Of a DNA stretch of 64,000 nucleotides, positions 54,496 to 64,000 are shown piece after piece (position 1 is the first letter of the stretch; each line of letters begins with the position of its first letter). The notes under the pieces were generated by a model that was not told the DNA's origin, did no database searches, and saw only the letters and a list, made by a program, of their open reading frames with translations. Source of the stretch: Apostichopus japonicus (lineage: Eukaryota > Echinodermata > Holothuroidea > Aspidochirotida > Stichopodidae); assembly GCF_037975245.1 (NCBI RefSeq), contig NC_092563.1, forward strand, positions 1,207,001 to 1,271,000, written 5' to 3'. The translations under genes and the position numbers were made by a program.

Positions 54496-55559
54496 CTTAA
54501 AGGGCTGCCTCACCGAAACGTGATCAGTATAATGGACGTCGATTGGCGGAGGGGGCGTGTCTACCCCACTTAATTAATAGAGGGAAATAATGGATCCCAC
54601 ATCACCACTCCCACCTTGTTAGCAATTAGGAGCCTTTGACAGAGATAAGAACTTAATTGTTACCCTCTCTGATGGTCGCTATTACTGCTAGCCTTTATTA
54701 ATTAACTGCATTACCACACGTACAATCAAAAGCGTCAGCTTACTCTGGGCTGGATATTCAATATGCCTTACCGGGACTTTTAAAGCCTTCTGGTGTGGCA
54801 GCGCAGCAAACCTTGCTAAATGGACCGCAGTTTACCGCCACACGTGCTAACACCCGTCACCCGGTGTGACACTCAGTTGAACTCCATGTCATTTACAATG
54901 TCTCCTAAATACCCCCATCCCCAATCCCCATTTCCAATTACCCCTCTCCTTTCCAACTTTCATGGGCAAAACTACGCTCACGATTATAAATGAACTTTGA
55001 ACTAGAAGTTGTCTAAGTGTATGGTTAATTTCTCAAGTCATGACAAATATTTTAGTAGAGAGTAGATATGGTTTTGTTTTATTTTGCACCTGGGATTTTT
55101 GTGAGCGAAGGCAGGTGATTTCCGACAGACGCAACCTTTTATAGGATCAGCACAAACTTATTTGTAGACAATTATTTTTGCTCCGATGAGAAGTGAAATA
55201 ACCAGGTACCGTACGAGGTAACTCAAACCACTCTTAATGTGTAAACATATAGGTGTATTTTATTCGCTAATATGATATATTGCTTTGTCATTAGAGAGAT
55301 ACATTATTAAGAATACATAAAAAATAATATAAAATAATTTGACAAGGGAAGTTATTAATATAATCAGTAGTAATTTTACGACGCTTATAAGCGACCACAA
55401 ATGTGGGAGAAGCTTACAAGGGCTTATGGATTACAACTTTCACGTCAGCGGGTGGCTTCCAATTCAACAATTTAACTCAAATTTGGAATCTTTCCAAGTT
55501 AGAAAGTCAATTCAGATTGGAAAACCGTAGATTGCTCTCGGATGAAAATCCAGGACTTA

Positions 55560-55655
55560 CTATGACCCGGCCGGGGATCGAACCCCGATCCTCCCGGTTG
55601 CTAAGCCTCATTACTTCAAATGTGGCACCGCCTTTGTCCACTCGGCCACATCAGC
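55560..55655 (-). repeat. tRNA-like (Ser/Leu-type) sequence, probably SINE head
   Basis: On the minus strand GCTGATGTGGCCGAGTGG and AAGGC form a class II tRNA D-arm with an A box, and GGGGTTCGATCCCC is a perfect T-arm with the B box. A long variable region lies between, as in tRNA-Ser/Leu. The 5' and 3' acceptor strands do not pair well, which favours a tRNA-derived repeat. Confidence 0.55.
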
Positions 55656-56607
55656 ACCGGTTAAAAGAAATACATTTGTTCAACATCCATCTTGATAGCG
55701 TTTTCTTTTGGTGAGATATTTAAATTACAAAACGTATTCATTTCATTTGAACAAGTATATATTGCGCAATAATTTGAGATAACATCAAACTGTCGTTGTT
55801 CATTTCACTGATGTAGTGACTACCAAGGATCATTCTATAATTGAATTCAATTTGGTGGCGTCACTGGATCATGTCTACCCAACATAAAACATTCATGTCA
55901 CACAATTACATTTTTAATCTTTTGTTTTTTTTTGTTATATAGTCGTTTCAATTTTAAAGGAAAAGTAAGCAGTTGTGAAGGAAGTCCATAACATCGCAGA
56001 TTATTGTGCAATACATGAATCCCACACCAAATCACCGATCAGTGTTTAGATTCCTTGCAACATTTCATACGAGAACATGTAATGAAAACACTGCACACCC
56101 GTATTTCAATATTGAAATTGACCATCAAGGTTCTTGCACTAATATAATGTATTAAAATTGTCATCTTTCAGACTGTGACCTCTTGTAAACTCAAGTGTCT
56201 TTTGACCTCGTAAAACATTTATCGCCTAAACATGTGGCCATATGCATATCATGTTTGGTTTTTTCATTTCTGTTGTTTCTATATCACTGCAAATGATTTA
56301 CCTGGTTAGTCATGATGTTACTGGCACACCGTGCGCTGAGTGAACGGAGGTTAACGGGTTGCTAACCGCCCTCCTCCCACGTTACACACCAAGATGGTTA
56401 AAATAGCAATATTATCACAGCGCTCCCCGCAATCCGATTTAACATGCATGGTGACTACTTTTACTGTATTGTCTCAAGGGAGTACAGCCAACAAGACACG
56501 AGATATCAAGAAATGGAATATTATATGGGCACTTCATGGTTTATTTACAAAGCCGGACGGCTTGCTGATATCCACAAGCGATTGTACTGTAACTACTACA
56601 TAATATC

Positions 56608-56772
56608 GAACGCGAAAAGAGTAAACTTATTTCGTTGTCTAAACTAAGTTTGTTGTTGTCTAAAAAAAAAGTTGTTGCTGCTGTTTAACAACCATGCTGT
56701 TGCTCAAACTCGCATTGAAACAACATCAAACTTAGGTTAGACAACGAATTAAGTTTTCTCTTTTCGCGTTCC
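56608..56772. repeat. Hairpin element, arms about 50 bp
   Basis: GAACGCGAAAAGAGTAAACT to AAGTTTG on the left pairs with GAACGCGAAAAGAGAAAACT to AAGTTTG read backward from the right. The central part is rich in GTTGTTG. Similarity may extend about 12 bp further out (TACATAATATC / TACATTACTATG). Probably a foldback MITE. Confidence 0.8.
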
Positions 56773-58041
56773 ATAGTAATGTACCACAAGCTATTGTAAC
56801 ACGACGGCGGGGACGATGCCATAATTAAAGGACCACACTCGGGAGGAAATGACGAAAAAGACAGGAAATTGTACCATTGCATTAACAAGTTTCTTTGGAT
56901 GCTAACAACCTTGTCAACGCGAGTCAATACATTACAACACAAATAAGCTTGACCAGGCAACTCTACACCTGTTGTCACCCCGTGAAAGGTATCTTACAAG
57001 CATTACTATTGGGTAAACAATCAATTTCAAGACACTCTTTTTACACTAATTTCACTACATTATTAAGAAAGGAACATTTACGGCAATTGGCTATATATGG
57101 CTATATACGATGGCAATATATATATATATATTTGGCAATATGGCTATATACGATGAACTATTCATTAGTATTCATTATATCTAATTCAAGGTTACCACTT
57201 CATGACACTTATTTGGTTTGCTAGATATTCACCTTTAAAGTTTGCTATATCTCTGAAATGCTCCTTTAAGGCTAAATTAACGATGACTCCGGCTTCTCAG
57301 TTCATGACCATAAACGTCAAAGTTAATCTATAGTTTTATCAATTCTATAATTCAAGCTATAAGATTACACTTCAACTCATATAAACAACAGAGCACCTTT
57401 GCACTACATTGTAAAATGCAGTTACTAGTCTTATGCACTATATGAACATCACCTCGGTTGTAATAACTTACTCGTGCCACCTCTGATCTGGGCCTAGAAG
57501 AACGATCATCTACACATTGCCTAAGTTCGCATAAAAATCCTTGCACGGTGCAACATTCAAGAGAATGAAACAAATCAGCTGTTTGAAGTTTATCGGATTA
57601 GCCCCCATCTTGCACCTAAACACCCTCCATTCTACCAAACATTCTCAAAGGGGATGGGACACTCTTCATCTTAAACATGGGTAAATGACTGAACATCTTA
57701 TTCGCCATTACCAAAATGTGGTAGCGTCCCCTAGCACCCATCTGTGCCACCATCATGTTTACCACCCCCCCCCCCTCAAAACGAAATGAAATGAAATGAC
57801 CAGAAAAAAACAACATTACATACATGTGGACATGAGTTTTGCGCCCCTCCAACCCATAATTCTTGGCGATGAGACCTGAATTGTAGTATTGATAAGCTAT
57901 TGCAATGAACATTTTATATGGAAAGTAGTGAAAAGATCAGCCCAGAGGATGCAAAACTGCATAGTTCTCTGTTGCTTCCTCTCTTATACTCTCAGGAAGT
58001 ACATCAACAGGTGCAATCATACTGTTACTCCATGATATATA

Positions 58042-58108
<67 letters not shown>
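58042..58108. repeat. (TA)n microsatellite with GT/CG-rich edge
   Basis: A TA run followed by CACACACACCCGCGTGTGCG, a small palindrome with alternating purine-pyrimidine bases. Confidence 0.9.
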
Positions 58109-58110
<2 letters not shown>

Positions 58111-60754
58111 TCACACACACCCGCGTGTGCGGGTGTGTTTGTGTGATATACACAGGCCTATATCCCCTCAAAGCAAGTACTACGCTGCTTACTGTACATA
58201 TATGCACATATACTTACTGTAATACTCACTGTACTATTATTTTTGGGCAGCCGTTTTATTTCCTTCCAACGTGAGGGAAAGCTTTAAACAAACAATCCAA
58301 AGTTCTCCAAGAGTAATTTATTAACTGACGTTAACCTTCTTACGTGTATATGTCATGCGGGTGAACAAGTATTATTTAGTTCCTGTAACAAGGTCATAAT
58401 AAGCATGTGAAAAATTCGTATAGCTGCAGAATAGTTTCTGATAAGGATTTTCGAATGGGGAAAAACTACGATGGACGAGGCTGACCTGCCACCCTTCGTG
58501 TAAATCTGGAAATTTCGTTATAAAACGCGGGAGCAAGGTTAATTGTTTAAAATATATCGTTTTACCATATCTAACAAGCTATTTGTGTTCATCGATGTAT
58601 ATTCAAGTTCCACCTTGTTCTCAGACGATTGCAAAGCTTCTGTCTCCAGGTTTATGAAGATATATCCACAATTCCATGTATTTATCTGCTTTCAATCAAC
58701 TTTGTTTTACCGGTTTAAGATTTTGGCGACGTGAGAATTTTGGATCCCACCAGTGCATGAGACGATCCTTATACAATAATAAACTCCCTCAATCTCAAGG
58801 TGAAACCATGGGAATTGGTAGGTTAGTGATACTCAAATGTTTTTGAGTATTCCACGAATCTAATACGTTATAGTGAATGATTAAGGGTACATATATGGTT
58901 TAACGCGTGTGAGACGTTTGTTAACAAAGCCTTGGTTAAACTATTAAAAGTTGCTTCTGTCAGTACACAGTATAGGCTATTAAAAACTATATGTATCCCT
59001 TTTCACGAGAAGTGGAAGAGAGCTCAATGCACATAGAAAGTGAGATGATAAATTTTAAATTTCATATATATATGTCTTGTCCACCTGTCACACATGGGGC
59101 ACAGGGTTATCTCTCTCCTCCTCCGTTCCCAAACCTTTTTCCAAAATAGCTTACATTTTATAACACACGCACGCAAAATCGTATACACTGGTAACATATC
59201 ATAACACTGGTAAACAAGCTTTCAATTTTTATCCAATCGGCCGAGATTTTAGCCATGTAAACTATATTAAAATGTTCAAAATACTGGATATGATTAGCCT
59301 AATATTGATTCGTTGGGTAGAAATTATGCAAGTAGGTAATAACTCAATCAACATAGAAGCTAACTCTACTGTAGTCAAATACGCGTCACTTTGGCTGTAG
59401 CCAGTATAAAGCAAATGATACATTGGTGTCACGATGTGATACCAGTTTGAAGTTGTACTTAGTTTATAGCTTACAGCAGATTTTCCAGTTTTTCTGCCGG
59501 TAACAGTGACAACCTGGTCAAATTTAGGGGGGTGGAGCGCCCCCTGTATACGCTCTTGCAATCAAGCAAAGCGTATTATTTTCAGCAGGTGCGTTATGGC
59601 TCTATGTATAAATTTCTGTGATTCACAAGATCAGTTCCTCTACCAGTTATCCATGAATCCTTTTATCTGTATATATCTTTTCATGTCCAGTGATCATGAC
59701 CGCGGTATATGCATATTAGCTTCATGTCATGCATGGCACACAAGCTGTGCTCACCCCTGAAACCGATCACAGAAATATAGGAGTGACGGTGGACTCGGAA
59801 TCGAAAGAAAGTGTTATAAGAATTTGAAGAATAAATTAAATGAAAATAAACACTGCTGGGCATAAGTAAGGCTCTGGTGAGTCCATCAACCTCACTAGAC
59901 TGAGCCTGCCCCCTTCACACTAGTCATGGCTGCAGTGCCTCACGTTCTTTTGCCTCAAACGCGGTACCTTGCTCCTGATTTTCGCACTACGAAAATATGA
60001 ATTAAATACAAGTGTCTTACCTTAGCAGATTTGAACCTAGCAAAGGTTGGTCTTGTCAGTTGAGAAACGGAAATGTCATACACTGTAACTGTAGGTTATC
60101 TTATCTATTCCAGCGAGTGGCGATACCATGCACATTCTTCCTATATATACTGACTATATTTACCGAGATGCCTACAATTGTGTTTAAGTATTTTCCGGAG
60201 TCGACTTTTGCAGCTTTTACAACTGATAAATACTGATAAATATTGCATGCTGGGAAGAATAAGCAGCCATTATAGAAATGATATAGTAATGAATCCAAAC
60301 TGCTTCTAACCGTTATGAACTTTAGGCATAATAGTAGTCTTGATATTTCATATAGTTCAAGCGACAAGAAATATTCATTTTAATCCATTAACTCAAACTC
60401 AAGCATCAACTCAAACAAAACACGTCTTTTCACTTCATATGTAATGCACTATAAACATGTTAACTCAGGTGATAAAACTTTTCTCATTTAAGTTTGTATT
60501 GCATTTGAGGATCTGACCTGAATGGTCTGTGTGTTAGACTTAGATATCGTCGCTGTACATGGTAAGCCTGAAATGTCTATATAGTTGAATTTCTCTAGTA
60601 GTATGGAAAAAAAACCTTTAGACGGTCATTATAAAATTATACAAAAATGCAAAAATTATAAATAAAAAAAAACGTTGGCTGGCTAACCAAATTACATTTT
60701 CACAGGTATGTGTGTTTTTTATGTGTATCATTTCAGAATAAACTTGGATTTCTC

Positions 60755-60840
60755 CTGGTTACGAAACCCTCCTTACCTCAGCTGACCAGGACTCGAACCC
60801 ACCGTATCCACCTGCCTATCCTGCAGACGATGTAGGCTAC
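60755..60840 (-). repeat. Possible tRNA-like repeat with B box
   Basis: On the minus strand GTGGGTTCGAGTCCTGG is a good B box with a partly paired T-arm. The A box is not convincing and no acceptor stem forms. Confidence 0.3.
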
Positions 60841-61413
60841 AATGCTATGGGGGGGGGGGGTGATTATTTCCAAGTTGTCACACTTTACAAAGCGTGGTGA
60901 TGCCTTTTTACCTCAAATACTTCAAATTCCGCTGTTATGTGATAAATCGTCGTATAAGGATTATCGTTTACGGTGAAGCGAGATCAAATAATCATACGAA
61001 GTCTCTGTGTTGGAAGTAATGTTAAACATTATCCCCACCCCCACATCTCCATTCGACTTGACTTGGATCATGTGTAACAACATTTACTTTATAACTGTAC
61101 GGTTGTTTGTATAACTCGTATGTGTTTTCAATTGTGGTTATTTTGCCGAGTTATTCACTCGGTTCTTCAGTGAATAAGTGAGTGTGAAATATTATAAAGA
61201 AGAACATTATCATTTCAAACTGAACTGCCGTGAAGACAACATTCACTCTTTTGTTGCCAAATGTATTCACAACTACCACCAAAATTTGGAAAGTTGTGGT
61301 TTTGATATTCATCAGATGCAGAAAATTTCCGGCATTTTTTAAAATATTATTAAATAAATCCTATTAAGTAACCGGATTATCCCTTTACGATTAGGTTTCT
61401 TATCCATGTGTTA

Positions 61414-61447
61414 TACCAGGGAGTTGTTATGGAACAACTCCCTGGTA
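61414..61447. repeat. Perfect 15-bp stem, 4-base loop
   Basis: TACCAGGGAGTTGTT, loop ATGG, then AACAACTCCCTGGTA. All 15 base pairs match. No T-run follows, so it is not an obvious terminator; function unknown. Confidence 0.9.
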
Positions 61448-62377
61448 CTACTCGCGCACCTTTGCAAGTGCAAAAAAAAAAAACAAAAAAAAAACTAATC
61501 CTCTTTTACCAGCTGTAGTTGCCAGAGATCTATGTGATGAACAACTCCCCCAAAATAACTAAATAAAATCTTCTTTTCTTTAGCAGATATCTTAAAAGTC
61601 GTGCCTGTGATCTGCCATTTTGTAAATCTGTGACGTCATAGTGCCTCTTTATAGAATTTGAAACCTTTAATGATTGTATCCTTGTTTTGCCTGTCATGTT
61701 TTTCAAGGTAGAATGTTAACGATGAAACCAATGTCATCATTCGTGCAAGTTAAAGAGGCTGAATATTTTAGATTCAGCATATGAAAATTGTAATCAATAA
61801 AGAAATACATTAAAGAATTGAAGCATAAGGGGCTTGAAAATATCATATTTAGACTTGATCAAGTCGGCAGCCTTATGTGTGAAAAACTGTTTAATTTTTG
61901 ATAACTCCCCAACTGGAAAAACATTGTCCTATGGTTTTGACATAAACAGTTATCTCTATATCACATAGACCACTACATATGTCGTTATATATCGTTATGT
62001 CAGTTATATGTGCATGCCGGTGTAGCAGTACAAACTGTCGCAAATATTCCATATTCAGTAAACACTGTCCTAGTCCCACTGGGACAATTTATACTGGATT
62101 TACCAGTACATTTGGTCTTCCCGGACCTTTTGTACAAGGCCAGATGGTACAGACTGTCTCCCGGACAGTATATGCTATGGTTAAACGAAGGGGGACATTA
62201 TTTACCGGTTGTATATTTTGTTGTAAATTGTGTCCCCTGAACACATTGTCCACCCTAGCAGGTACGTTAGGGAAGCAAAAATTTAATTAGTAATGGACTC
62301 TGGCAGTATCCGTATTTGTCACATTTGGGCTTCCGTATGTTTAGCAGTAAGTCGATCGTGCCGTGCGACAACTAAAA

Positions 62378-63590
62378 ATGGAAAAGTTAGCAGAAAACGC
62401 GAGACAAATTGCCGATATTCTAAGAGATGAGAGCTATCCAAGTGGTTTCACAAAAATAAAACAGAGAAGGATCTTATGGAGAAAAGGTCAGTTTTTCAGA
62501 CTGGCTGAAATGGAACTCTTGTGTTATGAAACTGAAGGAAAGTTTTGCTATCTAGGGCTTCTCAACTCGCCCAAATCGAGGCAGCTCATACTAGTGGCAT
62601 CTAAGGTAATGTCTGTAACTTACAGTATAGGATACACACTATGCCTATGGTTGTTAAATGGCGAACGGCCATTCCACAGTTAAAATATAACCAGGCCTCT
62701 ATAGGCCTGATTGGTGCACAAATCATGATATTCTTTTACCACGTTTGGTTATTTGTAAAAACTCATTCGCATAAGTCAAGCAATTGCTTATGCAACATTA
62801 TAATCAGTTCTATGTTTGAGCAAAGTTGTTAGTGTATGAACAAAGTTATTAGGGCCTAGTTCTTTTCGTTTTGTTTTCCCAATCCATTTTGTCATAACAA
62901 ATTTTTGTGAAAAATATCATAAATTTCCACCCTTTATCGCTCTGCCTATCATAGAAGTTAACAATCATAACCAAACCATATCACTAAAGCTTACAGAGAT
63001 AGTCTGGTCTACATGCATGCGACAATATAACATGCAACTAATGGACTATAGCCTAGCCTATTTCTAGAGGAAAGTGGCACTAATACTGTACGTAACATAT
63101 TCATGTCATTAATTTGGTTGGTACTATATTGAAAGCCTGATAGTATTTTTTTGGGTGTGCCATATTCACTACATGCCAAACCGCACAGAAGAAAACTTCA
63201 TAAACATCTATACCCCAATAGTGGCGATGCAATATGTACAATAATGGAAATATTCCATTTCAAACACTGATATAGAGTTGTAATTCAATTTTAGTGGCAC
63301 TTTAGCTAGAATTACCAATCCTGCAGCCCATTATAATTGTGGGTTTTTTTAGGGGGGGGGGGGGGGACAAAAAAACATGATATCTCCTTGATCATAAATT
63401 TTCTTATCTCTTTGAAGGTGCTCATCTCGGCATAGATAAACCAGACAACAGAATATGTCGAGATTCTGTTGGAAAACTATCAACGTTGATGTAACAAGAT
63501 ATGTTCAACTGGATGTCAAAGCGTCATTATTGTCCTGTAGACCCACGAACAATTCTCCATAACATTCCTGTAACTGGATTATGGAAACAG
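62378..63590 (+). pseudogene. Integrase-like (gypsy/Ginger/KRBA2-type) gene fragments
   Basis: Two coding pieces in the same order as in retroviral-type integrase proteins. The first (ATG 62378 to about 62605) reads MEKLAENARQIADIL then YPSGFTKIKQRRILWRKGQF, the segment that normally precedes the H2C2 zinc-binding region. The second (about 63419-63590) contains GAHLGIDKPDNRICR, a +1 slip, RFCWKTINVDVTRYVQLD, and after another slip ILHNIPVTGLWKQ, which in intact relatives precedes the integrase core (IPV...W). Frames do not join, stops are present and the core is absent, so it is a decayed copy. The right edge of the window follows. Confidence 0.6.
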
Positions 63591-63698
63591 GTAAATTCTC
63601 AAACTGTTCTAATTTTACAGGTTGTCCGCAGCATGCAGTGAAGATTAACTTTAGTTAAAGTCACTCTGTCTGGACAAATTGAAAATTTACAAGTTTAA

Positions 63699-63926
63699 AG
63701 GTAGCCTGTATAGGCCCTAAATTTTGGTCACTTTAATTGTCAGAAGTTTTCAAAAAGTACTTTCCTGGGGTAATAACCCTTTAAATTGTGCCAGACATTC
63801 TAAATGATGACACTAGCTGATTGAATGTCCCAGTGAGGTAAATGTCCTCCAGGGTAGTAATAAACATACTTTAAGAATTTTGACCAAAGTGAAAATCTGG
63901 CATTATTTAGGGCCAATACAGCATAC
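63699..63926. mobile_element. TTAA-type MITE, short
   Basis: The left end after TTAA (63695-63698) reads AGGTAGCCTGTATAGGCCCT. The right end on the opposite strand reads AGGTATGCTGTATTGGCCCT, with the target site worn to CTAA. The interior (AGAAGTTTTCAAAAAGTACT, GAATGTCCCAGTGAGG) recurs split at 51061-51560. Confidence 0.65.
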
Positions 63927-64000
63927 CTAAGCGTACCACTTTTCTGGTTTAGTGGTTTAAGCGATTGTAAATATATGGTACAGTATGGTTTAAGTTACAT

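Larger units (their letters stand above)
54504..62377. other. Gene-poor stretch
   Basis: Apart from tRNA-like sequences, hairpins, a (TA)n tract and short repeats listed separately, I see no gene. A TIR-like end (CAAGAGCGTATACAG, minus strand, about 59559) hints at one more hAT-type remnant ending there. Confidence 0.5.

Noticed and set aside
59262-59561. 99-codon minus-strand frame beginning RIQGALHPPKF
   Set aside because: The start corresponds to a hAT-like terminal repeat; the remainder has no domain.

Overview
The window is animal nuclear DNA: AT-rich, with introns, canonical GT-AG splice sites, many (TA)n tracts and abundant DNA-transposon debris. Two tandem CHST15-type carbohydrate sulfotransferase genes, a POGLUT2/3 (KDELC) gene start, THAP and P2X7-tail-like relics and 'CAGTGGCGTAGCC'-type hAT MITEs suggest a marine invertebrate deuterostome. 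An echinoderm, perhaps a sea cucumber, is my guess. That placement is inference; no taxonomic marker was read. Most long open frames here are chance or repeat-derived, and the real coding sequence is in short exons.

Layout. About 4.1-8.4 kb, minus strand: the first two coding exons of a POGLUT2/3-like ER O-glucosyltransferase (signal peptide plus filamin-type domain). The catalytic exons must lie left of the window. About 10.5-10.9 kb: two U2-snRNA-like fragments in a duplicated repeat. 15.6-28.8 kb (probably to 31.7 kb), minus strand: sulfotransferase gene A, with seven securely placed coding exons and a probable tiny first exon. Its third intron holds a mobile-element complex. A 3.1-kb TTAA-flanked, Kolobok-like element carries a THAP relic on one strand and a P2X7 C-terminal-domain-like relic on the other. 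Beside it, a second THAP element has landed in a dispersed repeat and has itself been hit by an hAT MITE. One exon of gene A is bracketed by two minisatellites. 31.7-43.5 kb: intergenic, with MITEs, (TA)n tracts, a tRNA-like SINE head and a long hairpin. 43.5-50.8 kb, minus strand: sulfotransferase gene B, eight coding exons with the same intron positions and phases as gene A. Its fourth intron holds a (TA)n region split by an hAT-like element and a solo LTR. 50.8-64 kb: no host gene recognised; hAT and TTAA elements, tandem repeats, tRNA-like sequences, hairpins, and at 62.4-63.6 kb broken pieces of a retroviral-type integrase-like gene.

The two sulfotransferases are a tandem duplicate pair predicted to act in the Golgi, using PAPS to sulfate chondroitin-type glycans. 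The most unusual element is the TTAA transposon pairing a THAP zinc finger with a P2X7-tail-like domain.
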